64,000 nucleotides of DNA. It comes from Nitrospirota bacterium. Lineage in GTDB: Bacteria > Nitrospirota > JACRHJ01. Below are positions 24,702-33,163 of the stretch, piece after piece. The DNA lies in the NCBI GenBank assembly GCA_021784575.1, contig JAJYHX010000003.1, positions 124,001 to 188,000 on the forward strand, read 5' to 3'. The notes under the pieces are model-generated. The model made no database searches, was not told where the DNA came from, and was given only the letters and a program-made list of their open reading frames with translations. The position numbers and the translations under genes were made by a program. Every line of letters starts with the position of its first letter. The stretch's first letter is position 1.

Positions 24702-26054
24702 ATGAAACTATCCTGCTTTAAAGCCTACGATGTCCGGGGCAAGGTCCCGGAAGAACTGGACGAGCTTCTCGCATATCACATAGGCCGGGCGCTGGCGGAA
24801 GTCCTGAAGCCGGGCGCGGTCGTCGTCGGTCGGGACGTGCGGCCGTCAAGCCCCGCGCTGGCAAAGTCCGTCTCCGAAGGTCTTCTCGATTCCGGCATGG
24901 ACGTGCTGGACATCGGGCTTTGCGGGACGGAGCAGGTATATTTCTCGACCGCCCGCCTTCGCGCCTCCGGCGGGGTAATGATAACCGCGAGCCACAACCC
25001 GAAAGGCTACAACGGGATAAAGTTCGTCCGGGAGGAATCGAAACCCATAAGCGGAGACACCGGCCTGAAGGAGATAGAGGCCCTGGCCGCGAGGGGCGGG
25101 TTCGGCGAGGCGGCCGGGCGCGGAGAGATAACCGGCGCGGACACATCCGACGCATACATAAATCACCTTTTATCATATATAAAACCGTCGTCTCTCCCGA
25201 AATTCAGGATACTGGCAAACCCCGGCAACGGTTGCGCCGGGCCTGTGATAGACATGCTGGAGAGGCGGCTGCCCCTCAGGTTCACGAAGATATTCTCGGA
25301 ACCCGACGGCGATTTCCCGAACGGCGTTCCGAACCCGCTCCTGCCGGAGAACCGGGATATGACGGCAAAGGCCGTCGTCGAGTCCGGCGCGGACATCGGC
25401 CTTGCCTGGGACGGGGACTTCGACCGCTGTTTCTTTTTCGACGAAAAGGGGAACTTCATCGAGGGATATTATATCGTCGGGCTGCTCGCGGAGGCCATGC
25501 TGGCAAAGCATCCTGGGGCGAAGATTATCCACGACCCGCGCCTGACATGGAACACCCGTGAGATAGTCCGGGCCGCCGGAGGGATCCCGGTGCTGAGCAA
25601 GGCGGGACATGCGTTCATGAAGGAGCGTCTGCGCGCCGAGAACGCGGTATACGGCGGCGAGATGTCCGCGCATCACTACTTCCGCGAGTTCTCATACTGC
25701 GACAGCGGGATGATCCCGTGGCTCCTCGTCCTTTCCGTCATGGCGCGCAAAGGGAAAACACTCTCCGAGCTTGTCGAGGAGCGCGAGAGGCTTTACCCTG
25801 TTAGCGGCGAGATAAACAGGGAGATTTCAGACCCTGCGGCGGCGATAATGAAAGTGGAAGAGCGTTACTCCCCCGGCGCAGTTTCCATCGACCGCACCGA
25901 CGGCGTAAGCATCGAGTATCCGGACTGGCGCTTCAACCTCCGCATGTCCAACACAGAGCCGCTCGTGCGGCTGAACGTCGAGGCGCGGGGGGACAGGGAA
26001 CTGATGGAGCGGAAGACGGAAGAGCTGCTGGAGATGATGGACAAGGCGTCATAG
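24702..26054 (+). CDS. phosphomannomutase/phosphoglucomutase
   Basis: A 450-residue alpha-D-phosphohexomutase with the four expected domains. The phosphoserine loop is TASHNPKGYNGIKF, the Mg-binding loop is DGDFDRCFFF, the sugar-binding loop is GGEMSAHHYF, and the C-terminal phosphate-binding segment is RMSNTEPLVRLNVEA. The GEMSAH form is typical of bifunctional PMM/PGM enzymes that supply mannose 1-phosphate and glucose 1-phosphate for LPS and exopolysaccharide. It converges with cardiolipin synthase; the ends overlap by six bases. No Shine-Dalgarno at the usual distance; AATAAT lies seven bases before the ATG. Confidence 0.9.
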   Translation: MKLSCFKAYDVRGKVPEELDELLAYHIGRALAEVLKPGAVVVGRDVRPSSPALAKSVSEGLLDSGMDVLDIGLCGTEQVYFSTARLRASGGVMITASHNPKGYNGIKFVREESKPISGDTGLKEIEALAARGGFGEAAGRGEITGADTSDAYINHLLSYIKPSSLPKFRILANPGNGCAGPVIDMLERRLPLRFTKIFSEPDGDFPNGVPNPLLPENRDMTAKAVVESGADIGLAWDGDFDRCFFFDEKGNFIEGYYIVGLLAEAMLAKHPGAKIIHDPRLTWNTREIVRAAGGIPVLSKAGHAFMKERLRAENAVYGGEMSAHHYFREFSYCDSGMIPWLLVLSVMARKGKTLSELVEERERLYPVSGEINREISDPAAAIMKVEERYSPGAVSIDRTDGVSIEYPDWRFNLRMSNTEPLVRLNVEARGDRELMERKTEELLEMMDKAS

Positions 26055-27482
26055 CACCGCGCTCGTCAGTCTTGCCATGTTCTCAAGGAACCTGTCTCTC
26101 CTGCGGCGTTTCCGGAAGCGTTTTATGTCGAGTTCCATCGAGTCTTCCAGGTCTTCGTAGAAATGCCTTTCGAGGTTCTCCGCGACGGCCTTTGAGTAGC
26201 AGACGGCGCAGACCTCGAAGTTCAGCCGGAAGCTCCTGATGTCCATGTTCGCCGTGCCCACGATGCCCAGTTCCCCGTCCACGCTCATGGTCTTGGAATG
26301 TATAAATCCCTTTTTATATTGGTATATCCTGCATCCGACCTCGAGCAGCTCCTTGAAATACGCCTGGCTTGCGTATTTTATTATGCCCCTGTCGAACTTC
26401 CTTGGAATCAGCAGCCGCACGTCCACGCCCCTGAGCGCGGCGGTTATAAGCGCCGTCTGCACGGACTCGTCCGGAATGAAATACGGAGTCGTGATGCAAA
26501 GCCTCTTCTGGGCCGACGTAATGGCCGTGAAATAGAGCTTCGCCACCTGGTCTATCTGCCTGTCCGGCCCGCTCGGCACAACCTGGACAATCTCGCCCGC
26601 AGCGTCCTCCGGCCAGCCCTCCGCGAGGTATTTCGCCCCGAGCATCTCGCCCGTGACATAGAACCAGTCCTCGGCGAATATCAGCTGGAGGTGGTTTGCC
26701 GCTGGGCCCGTGAGCTTTATGTTCGTGTCCCGCCAATAGCCGAATTCCCTGTCCTTGCCGAGGTATTCGTCCCCGATGTTTATCCCGCCGGTGTATGCCG
26801 TCCTGCCGTCCACGACGAGTATCTTCCGGTGGTTCCGGAAGTTCGCGTAGGCGCCCCGGAAGCGGGAGAAATATCCCGGCCTGTATTCCCTGACCTGCCC
26901 CCCCGCCTTTATAAGCGGCTCGAAGAACTTGAGCTTCGTCGACCAGGAGCCTATGTCGTCGTACATCAGCCGGACTTCCGCCCCCGCCCTTGCCCGCTCG
27001 GTTAAAATGTCCCTGAGCCTTGTGCCCGTCCCGTCCGGTTTAAGGATATAATACATCGCGTGTATGTAGCTTTTGGCGCCCGCTATGGCCTCGAACATGT
27101 CGGGATAGGACTCCTCGGCGTCTTTCTGCACCAGGGCTATATTCCCGGTTGTCGGAGGGGGGCCGGGGAAGCTGTAAGCGAGGCGCATAAGGTCCCTGTG
27201 CCGACGGACAATCGCGGCAAGAGACCTGTTTAACGTCTTGTCGAACTCGAGCTTCTGGCGGACGTCCCCGAATGCGTTCCGGATGGCCTGGAGGAGCCGG
27301 ATGCGCATTTTTACCTTTCTTCTTCCGAAGACGAAATATGCGCCAAGGCCGATGAACGGGAGCAGTATCATCGCCAGGAGCCATGCCATCGTAGCCGCCG
27401 GACTCTGGTGTTCGTAGATTATGAACATGCAGGACAGGACGATGCTCAATGCCAGGACAGCCAGGATAAGAATGGTCCACAT
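26049..27482 (-). CDS. cls: cardiolipin synthase, phospholipase D family
   Basis: A 477-residue inner-membrane enzyme. Two N-terminal membrane helices are followed by two phospholipase D domains with HKD motifs HRKILVVDGRTAYTGGINIGD and IHSKTMSVDGELGIVGTANMD. It joins two phosphatidylglycerol molecules into cardiolipin. Length and N-terminus (ILAVLALSIVLSCMFIIYEHQ, AATMAWLLAMILLPFIGLGAY) match the ClsA group. It ends convergently with the phosphohexomutase gene. Confidence 0.92.
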   Translation of the reverse strand: MWTILILAVLALSIVLSCMFIIYEHQSPAATMAWLLAMILLPFIGLGAYFVFGRRKVKMRIRLLQAIRNAFGDVRQKLEFDKTLNRSLAAIVRRHRDLMRLAYSFPGPPPTTGNIALVQKDAEESYPDMFEAIAGAKSYIHAMYYILKPDGTGTRLRDILTERARAGAEVRLMYDDIGSWSTKLKFFEPLIKAGGQVREYRPGYFSRFRGAYANFRNHRKILVVDGRTAYTGGINIGDEYLGKDREFGYWRDTNIKLTGPAANHLQLIFAEDWFYVTGEMLGAKYLAEGWPEDAAGEIVQVVPSGPDRQIDQVAKLYFTAITSAQKRLCITTPYFIPDESVQTALITAALRGVDVRLLIPRKFDRGIIKYASQAYFKELLEVGCRIYQYKKGFIHSKTMSVDGELGIVGTANMDIRSFRLNFEVCAVCYSKAVAENLERHFYEDLEDSMELDIKRFRKRRRRDRFLENMARLTSAVL

Positions 27483-27527
27483 GACTTTTTTTTAGCCGAA
27501 ACTCGCCCGGATGTCAATCTATTACTC

Positions 27528-27557
27528 TTGACGCCGGGCTTTTTTTCAGTGTAAGAT
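27528..27557 (+). promoter_or_regulatory. promoter of the RACo-like gene, probably leaderless
   Basis: TTGACG (27528-27533), 18-base spacer, TAAGAT (27552-27557), then eight bases to the ATG at 27566. No Shine-Dalgarno is present in those eight bases. Confidence 0.55.
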
Positions 27558-27565
27558 TTACGGCT

Positions 27566-29500
27566 ATGCGCAAGATAACTTTTTATCCGGGCGGCAGGAC
27601 AGTGGATGCGAGAGACGGCCAGTCCATACTCCGGGCCGCCGGTTCCCACGGCATACACATCAACGCCACCTGCGGGGGGAAGGGCAACTGCGGCAAGTGC
27701 CGGATAATCCTGAGGGAGGGAAACGCAGCCTCAAAGGAGAGCGGCTTCTTGACCGAAAAAGAACTCTCGCAGGGAGTGCGCCTGGCCTGCCAGAGCTTCC
27801 CGGAGACCGACATTGTCGTGGAGATCCCCCTCTCCTCGCAGATGCGGCGCGGCGGCAAAATCGCCCAGGGGTCCAGGCTTGACGATCTCCAGAAGACAAT
27901 CAGCAGCGTCTGCGGCGGGGAGTTCAAACCGGTAACGCGAAAGATATTCCTGAAGCTCCCGCCGCCCGACCTCGACGACAATATCTCGGATGCCGAAAGG
28001 ATAAAACGGGAGCTTGCAAAACGCGGATACGAGGCCCAGGAGATAAGGTTCAACCTCCATATCCTGAGAAAAATGGCCGGGGCGCTGCGCGCCCGCGGCT
28101 GGGCCGTTACGCTCACGCTCCTGAGCGTCGGCAACGTCATCGAGATAATGGACGTCCAGCCGGGAGACACCGTAAAGCCCAGGCACGGCGCAGCGGTGGA
28201 CATCGGCACGACATCAATCGTCGTCTACCTTGTCGATATTTCCACCGGGAAGATACTCGACATCGCCTCGACGTACAACCCTCAGGTTCGCTGCGGCGAG
28301 GACGTAATATCCCGGATGGTATACGCCTCGGAGAAGAACGGCCTGGACGAGCTCCAGAGGCTTGCCGTCGGCGCGGTTAACGACATGCTCACGGCGATGA
28401 CAAGGAGGAAGGGGATAGACCCGGAGGGCATCGACACCATCATAGTCTCCGGCAACACGACGATGACGCACCTTTTCTACGGCATCGACCCCTCCCACAT
28501 CCGCGAGGAGCCGTATATCCCCACGGCGACATTCTTTCCGCTTATGCGCGCGCGGGCCCTGGGACTGGAGATAAACGATTTCGGCGTGATATACGCCATG
28601 CCGTGCGTCGCCTCGTATGTCGGCGGCGACATCACCTCCGGCATACTCGCCTCGAAGCTCTACAAGCGGCCGGGACTTACGCTTTTCATAGACATCGGCA
28701 CGAACGGCGAGATCGTCCTGGGCAATTCGGACTGGATGGTCACGGCCGCGTGCTCCGCGGGGCCGGCGTTCGAGGGCGGAGGCGTGAAGTTCGGAATGCG
28801 CGCTATGGAAGGGGCCATCGAAAAGGTATCGATAGACCCCGAGACGTTCGACGTGAAGATCGCCGTCATAGGGAACTGCCCGCCGCTCGGCAGCTGCGCG
28901 CCGATAGGCATCTGCGGCTCCGGGATGATCGACGCCGTCGCGGAGATGTTCCTCACGGGCGTAATCGACCTGCGCGGCAGGATTAACATGGACACGAAGA
29001 GCGACAGGGCGCGTGTCGGCGAGGACGGCCCGGAGTTCGTCCTGGTGCGGGCCGGGGAATCCGGCTCCGGCAGGGACATTTCGCTCACCGAGCCGGACAT
29101 AAACAACATCGTCCGCACGAAGGGCGCGATATACGCGGGCTTCTCCACGCTCCTGAAAGAAGTCGGCTATGCCTTCTCCGACGTGGACAAGGTATACATC
29201 GCGGGCGGGTTCGGAAACTACCTCGACGTGGAACGCGCCATAACCATCGGACTCCTGCCGGACCTGCCAGTGTCGAAGTTCGAGTTCCTGGGCAACACCT
29301 CCATAATGGGCGCTTACATGGCGCTCCTCTCCAGGGCTATGCGGAAGGACGCGGAAGACATAGCGCGGAAGATGACATATCTTGAGCTTTCCGTATCCCG
29401 CTCGTTCATGGACGAATACGTCTCATCCCTCTTCCTCCCGCACACGAACGCGGAACAGTTCCCTACGGTGCAGCACATGCTGGAATCCAAAAGGAAGTAA
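27566..29500 (+). CDS. RACo-like ASKHA-family ferredoxin protein (corrinoid activation/DUF4445)
   Basis: A 644-residue protein. The N-terminal ferredoxin domain binds a [2Fe-2S] cluster through Cys36, Cys42, Cys45 and Cys75 (CGGKGNCGKC). A linker domain follows, then the ASKHA ATPase part with phosphate loops AAVDIGTTSIVVYLVD and LFIDIGTNGEIVLGN, and later GICGSGMIDAVAEMF and YIAGGFGNYLD. Known relatives use ATP to reduce inactive Co(II) corrinoid proteins, for example in the acetyl-CoA pathway or methyltransferase systems. No corrinoid protein or methyltransferase gene is adjacent, so its partner is unknown. It ends with a TAA that is also the edge of hairpin repeat copy 5. Confidence 0.85.
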   Translation: MRKITFYPGGRTVDARDGQSILRAAGSHGIHINATCGGKGNCGKCRIILREGNAASKESGFLTEKELSQGVRLACQSFPETDIVVEIPLSSQMRRGGKIAQGSRLDDLQKTISSVCGGEFKPVTRKIFLKLPPPDLDDNISDAERIKRELAKRGYEAQEIRFNLHILRKMAGALRARGWAVTLTLLSVGNVIEIMDVQPGDTVKPRHGAAVDIGTTSIVVYLVDISTGKILDIASTYNPQVRCGEDVISRMVYASEKNGLDELQRLAVGAVNDMLTAMTRRKGIDPEGIDTIIVSGNTTMTHLFYGIDPSHIREEPYIPTATFFPLMRARALGLEINDFGVIYAMPCVASYVGGDITSGILASKLYKRPGLTLFIDIGTNGEIVLGNSDWMVTAACSAGPAFEGGGVKFGMRAMEGAIEKVSIDPETFDVKIAVIGNCPPLGSCAPIGICGSGMIDAVAEMFLTGVIDLRGRINMDTKSDRARVGEDGPEFVLVRAGESGSGRDISLTEPDINNIVRTKGAIYAGFSTLLKEVGYAFSDVDKVYIAGGFGNYLDVERAITIGLLPDLPVSKFEFLGNTSIMGAYMALLSRAMRKDAEDIARKMTYLELSVSRSFMDEYVSSLFLPHTNAEQFPTVQHMLESKRK

Positions 29501-29548
29501 CGCCCCTGTAATCCCTCTCTTAAGATTAAGGGGGGATGGGAGTTATGA
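29498..29548. repeat. hairpin repeat copy 5, supplies a stop codon
   Basis: TAACGCCCC begins with the stop codon of the RACo-like gene, followed by CCCTCTCTTA / TTAAGGGGGG arms and GGAGTTATGAGATTT. As a GC-rich hairpin after the stop it may also help terminate transcription. Confidence 0.75.
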
Positions 29549-29556
29549 GATTTCGC

Positions 29557-29586
29557 TTGTCATTATTCATCCGCCCCTGATATAAT
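29557..29586 (+). promoter_or_regulatory. promoter of the marR-emrAB operon
   Basis: TTGTCA (29557-29562), 18-base spacer, perfect TATAAT (29581-29586). The predicted start near 29593 falls inside the palindromic operator. Confidence 0.65.
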
Positions 29587-29597
29587 TTGTATACAAA
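29586..29597. promoter_or_regulatory. palindromic operator TTTGTATACAAA
   Basis: A perfect 12-bp palindrome starting at the last base of the -10 box and spanning the predicted transcription start. MarR-family dimers commonly bind such inverted repeats near the promoter, so autorepression of this operon is likely. Confidence 0.65.
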
Positions 29598-29625
29598 CTA
29601 TCAGCTTTTAAATAAAATACGGCAC

Positions 29626-30054
29626 ATGGACAAAACCGCTGAATACGACATAGAAGAGACCGTCGGTTTCCTGCTCGCCAAGGCATACCGGAGGGGCTAC
29701 GCCATTTTCCGGGACCGGCTCCAGGGCTACGGCATTACGCCGCCGCAGTTCTCGCTCCTGGCGTTCCTCTGGAAGGAGGACGGCCTGTCCCAGGCGGAAA
29801 TCTCCGAGAAGAGCCAGATAGACCGCGCGACGATGGTCGGGCTTGTGGACAGGCTGGAGAAGGAGGGCCTGGTAAGGCGGCTGAAAGACGCCTCCGACCG
29901 GCGCACCTGGCGCATCTGCCTGACAGAAAAGGGCAGGTCTGTCAAGGGCGAGCTTTGCTCCATCGCGGAAGAGGTTACGAAGGCATTTACATCCAGATTA
30001 AGCGAACGTGAAATACGGAACCTGAAAAACATTCTTTTGAAGATCAGGCGTTAA
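29626..30054 (+). CDS. MarR-family transcriptional regulator
   Basis: A 142-residue winged-helix protein. The DNA-binding part is LSQAEISEKSQIDRATMVGLVDRLEKEGLVRR followed by the wing DASDRRTWRICLT, the standard MarR arrangement, with dimerisation helices at both ends. I start at the ATG at 29626 (DKTAEYDIEE); the track start at 29587 is a TTG inside the operator. It is first in an operon with an EmrA-type and an EmrB-type gene and probably represses them, being released by a small toxic ligand. Confidence 0.88.
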   Translation: MDKTAEYDIEETVGFLLAKAYRRGYAIFRDRLQGYGITPPQFSLLAFLWKEDGLSQAEISEKSQIDRATMVGLVDRLEKEGLVRRLKDASDRRTWRICLTEKGRSVKGELCSIAEEVTKAFTSRLSEREIRNLKNILLKIRR

Positions 30055-30067
30055 CGGAGGAATTGCA

Positions 30068-31165
30068 ATGTCCGAGGAAGAAAGGGCCGAAACCGTGAGA
30101 GAGCCAAAGGCCGATGTCGGCAAAAAAGAAAAGAAAAACAACAAGAAAAGACGCGCGGCTTTCATCCTTATAGCCCTGATTGCCATCGGGGCCATAGTAG
30201 GAATCAGGGTATACGCAATGTCGAAAATCGACGTCTCCACGGACGATGCGTTCATCAACGCGCACATATACGAAATCTCCGCACGCGTGCCGGGGCATGT
30301 AAAAGACGTGACGGTTCACGAAAACCAGCCGGTGAAAAAAGGAACCGTCCTCGTGGAGCTCGACCGCGCCGATTACCTTACTGCCGTCGAAAACGCGGCG
30401 GCGGCTCTCGACATCGCAAGGAACGAGACGCATGGCGACGTCGCAAGCGTGGGTTCCGCAAAGGCGGCTGTCGCCCTGGCGAGGTCGCGTCTCGACCTCG
30501 CGGAAAAGAACCTTGCGCGCGGGGAACTGTTGTTCAAGAAAGGTATCATCGCAAGGCAGAACCTCGATACCCTGAGGACCGGCAAAAGAGTCGCGGCATC
30601 CGCCCTGAAGGACGCCCAGGACGCCAGGAAGAAGGCCGAGGCGAACGCGGGTTTCCTTGTTCCCGGCGGCGCCGGGGCCAAGATCGCGCAGAAGGCGGCC
30701 ATGCTCGCGCGGGCGAGGCTGAACCTCAAATACACCACCGTATTCTCTCCCGCCGACGGCTATGTCACGAAAAAAACCATCGAGCCGGGGGACAATATCC
30801 AGGCGGGCCAGCCGCTCATGGCCGTTGTCGAGCTTGGCGACACCTGGGTTACGGCGAACTACAAGGAGAGCCAGCTCACTTACGTCCGTCCCGGCCAGCC
30901 GGTGGAGTTTACCGTGGACGCATATCCGAACATGAAATTCAGGGGCAGGATAAACAGCATAATGGCCGGCACCGGGGCGGCCTTCTCGCTCCTTCCGCCC
31001 GAGAACGCCACGGGAAACTACGTGAAAATCGTCCAGAGGATACCTGTGAAGATAATTATCGACCAGACGAGCGACCCGAACCGCCTCCTGCGCGTGGGCA
31101 TGAGCGTCGTGCCGACGATACATACCGGAGAGAACTTCTGGAATGTCCTCAGGAACGTAATTTGA
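30068..31165 (+). CDS. HlyD/EmrA-family membrane fusion protein
   Basis: A 365-residue periplasmic adaptor with a Lys-rich cytoplasmic N-terminus, one membrane helix (AAFILIALIAIGAIVGIRVYA), then beta-barrel, lipoyl (ISARVPGHVKDVTVHENQPVKKG) and alpha-helical hairpin regions, and a second lipoyl half (SPADGYVTKKTIEPGDNIQAGQ). It links the DHA2 pump to an outer-membrane channel. GGAGG precedes the ATG 13 bases after marR. A TolC-family gene is elsewhere in the window at 44191-45636, but partnership is unproven. Confidence 0.9.
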   Translation: MSEEERAETVREPKADVGKKEKKNNKKRRAAFILIALIAIGAIVGIRVYAMSKIDVSTDDAFINAHIYEISARVPGHVKDVTVHENQPVKKGTVLVELDRADYLTAVENAAAALDIARNETHGDVASVGSAKAAVALARSRLDLAEKNLARGELLFKKGIIARQNLDTLRTGKRVAASALKDAQDARKKAEANAGFLVPGGAGAKIAQKAAMLARARLNLKYTTVFSPADGYVTKKTIEPGDNIQAGQPLMAVVELGDTWVTANYKESQLTYVRPGQPVEFTVDAYPNMKFRGRINSIMAGTGAAFSLLPPENATGNYVKIVQRIPVKIIIDQTSDPNRLLRVGMSVVPTIHTGENFWNVLRNVI

Positions 31166-31206
31166 CCTTCTTCCCCCTTTATTAAGATAAGAGTAGGAGT
31201 TGGGGG
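31165..31206. repeat. hairpin repeat copy 6, degenerate
   Basis: Follows the emrA-type stop: TTCCCCCTTTATTAAGATAAGAG-like, with only the centre of the hairpin conserved. Confidence 0.5.
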
Positions 31207-31223
31207 AGTTGGGAAAGATTATA

Positions 31224-31272
31224 GTAACGCCCCATCCTGTCCCCCTCTTAACCCAGGAGGGGGATGAAAGGA
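31224..31272. repeat. hairpin repeat copy 7
   Basis: TAACGCCCCATCC, then CCCCCTCTTA and AGGAGGGGGATGAAAGGAA. It lies between two genes of the efflux operon. Confidence 0.75.
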
Positions 31273-31288
31273 ATGAAGCTTCTTCGAT

Positions 31289-32836
31289 ATGCCTGAGCAG
31301 ATAACGGTAAACAAGTGGCTCGTGACGATCTCCGTCATGCTGCCGACCATGATGGAGATTATAGACACCTCCGTCGCGAACGTCGCCCTGCCGCACATGC
31401 AGGGCAGCTTCAGCGCGGGGGCGGACGAAGTGACGTGGGTGCTTACAAGCTACCTTGTCAGCAACGCCGTCGTGCTCCCCATGACCGGCTGGCTTGGCGG
31501 CCTATTCGGGAGGAAGCGTTTCCTTATTTCATGCATCACTCTCTTCACCATCGCGTCCTTCCTCTGCGGCTCCGCGCCGAACCTCGGCATGATGATATTC
31601 TTCCGCGTGCTCCAGGGCGCCGCCGGAGGCGCTCTTCAGCCCATGAGCCAGGCGATACTCCTCGAGACGTTCCCGAAAGAGGAACACGGCACCGCAATGG
31701 CGGTATTCGGCGTGGGCGCCATGTTCGGCCCGATAATCGGCCCGGCGCTCGGCGGCTGGATTACGGACAATATCAGCTGGCGCTGGATTTTCTACATAAA
31801 CATACCGACCGGCGTGATAGCCGTCATAATGGTTAAATATTTCGTGTTCGACCCGCCGTACATAAAAAAGAAAATCCGCAGCATAGACTACATCGGCCTG
31901 GGGCTTCTCGTCGCCAGCATGGGAGCGATCCAGGTCGTGCTGGACAAGGGCCAGAGAGACGACTGGTTCGGCTCCCCGTTCATAGTGATTATGACAGGCA
32001 TTGCGGCTTTCGCGCTCGTAAGCCTGATATACTACGAGCTCCACCAAGAAAACCCCATAGTCCATCTGAGGCTTTTCAAGGACAAGTCTTTCTCCGCCGG
32101 GAATTTCCTGATATTCACGTTCGGGTTTTCGCTTTACGGCGCAATCACCATGATAGCCCTGATGCTTCAGACGCTCATGGGATACGACGCGACTCTGGCG
32201 GGGATGGTGCTCGCTCCCGGAGGCATGGCGACACTCGTCACAATGCCCATGGTGGGCGTTTCTCTCAAGAAATACGACGGGCGGAAGATTGCCTTTTTCG
32301 GGCTTGTACTCGGCTCCGTCGCGCTTTACCTGATGAGCCGCTTTACGCTCCAGGCGTCCTACTGGACGTTCGTCTGGCCGCGCGTAATCCTCGGCGTCGG
32401 GCTTGCCATGATATTCGTGCCGCTTACAACCCTGACATTCGGGACAATACCGAAAGAAGAGATGGGAAACGCCACGGGGCTTTACAACCTGCTCCGCAAC
32501 ATGGGAGGCGGCGTGGGCATATCGATGGCGGCCACGATGCTCCAGAGATATTCGCAGTTCTACCAGAACGTGCTGGCGGCCAACATCAACCCCTACAACC
32601 CGGTTTTCCAGGAGAGGTTCTCAAAGATAAGCTCGGGGCTGGCGGCGAAGGGGATGGCCCCAACGGTTGCGAAAAGCAGGGCGCTGGCAATGCTCTACGC
32701 GGAGGTCCAGAGCCAGGCGGCGATGCTGGCGTATAACCGCATCTTCTTCATCCTCTGCATCGCGTTCGCCTCCGTCATCCCGTTTCTTTTCATACTCAAG
32801 CGCGCAAAGGGAAGCGCCCCCGCCGGAGCGCATTAA
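31289..32836 (+). CDS. DHA2-family drug efflux permease (EmrB/QacA type)
   Basis: A 515-residue MFS transporter with about 14 membrane helices. Motif C-like and family blocks include MMEIIDTSVANVALPHMQGS, the loop GRKRFLISCITLF, and MFGPIIGPALGGWITD. It exports hydrophobic compounds with proton import, together with the EmrA-like adaptor upstream. The two genes are separated by 123 bases carrying two hairpin repeats. No good Shine-Dalgarno lies near the ATG. It ends immediately next to the stop of the convergent OB-fold-like gene. Confidence 0.9.
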   Translation: MPEQITVNKWLVTISVMLPTMMEIIDTSVANVALPHMQGSFSAGADEVTWVLTSYLVSNAVVLPMTGWLGGLFGRKRFLISCITLFTIASFLCGSAPNLGMMIFFRVLQGAAGGALQPMSQAILLETFPKEEHGTAMAVFGVGAMFGPIIGPALGGWITDNISWRWIFYINIPTGVIAVIMVKYFVFDPPYIKKKIRSIDYIGLGLLVASMGAIQVVLDKGQRDDWFGSPFIVIMTGIAAFALVSLIYYELHQENPIVHLRLFKDKSFSAGNFLIFTFGFSLYGAITMIALMLQTLMGYDATLAGMVLAPGGMATLVTMPMVGVSLKKYDGRKIAFFGLVLGSVALYLMSRFTLQASYWTFVWPRVILGVGLAMIFVPLTTLTFGTIPKEEMGNATGLYNLLRNMGGGVGISMAATMLQRYSQFYQNVLAANINPYNPVFQERFSKISSGLAAKGMAPTVAKSRALAMLYAEVQSQAAMLAYNRIFFILCIAFASVIPFLFILKRAKGSAPAGAH

Positions 32837-33163
32837 CTATTCGGCCTTTCTTATCGACTTGACCGTCAGCACGGTATACCCTCCGCGCCCGGCGACGGTC
32901 TTCCTGGTCAATGTCCCGGTTATCTCGACATGCCGGTCCTTATACTTGTTAATGTCCTTGTTGCCGGGGTCGAGCTCTATCACCTTGAATATCTTCCCGT
33001 CAAGGGCCGTCTCGAAATCGAGAACCAGCGCCCATACCCGTTTCTCGCCGCCGGAGGCCATCGCGCGCCTCACGGCGCCGGTCAGCCTCAGCTCTCCACG
33101 GCCGTCCGCATAGGCCGCCGATACAACCAGAAGACAAAGCATAAGCGAAACTATATATTTCAT
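32837..33163 (-). CDS. small secreted OB-fold-like protein
   Basis: A 108-residue protein with an N-terminal signal (KYIVSLMLCLLVVSAAYA) and a mature beta-rich domain: RLTGAVRRAMASGG, WALVLDFETALDGKIFKVIELD, YKDRHVEITGTLTRKT and YTVLTVKSIRKAE, which resembles a periplasmic OB-fold protein. The function is unknown. It overlaps the radA stop by ATGA, so it is probably co-transcribed with radA. The track start inside radA is too long. Confidence 0.7.
   Translation of the reverse strand: MKYIVSLMLCLLVVSAAYADGRGELRLTGAVRRAMASGGEKRVWALVLDFETALDGKIFKVIELDPGNKDINKYKDRHVEITGTLTRKTVAGRGGYTVLTVKSIRKAE

Noticed and set aside
30044-31396. 450-codon minus-strand ORF opposite the EmrA-type gene
   Set aside because: Antisense to a clear HlyD-family gene; the composition is that of a GC-rich shadow frame.
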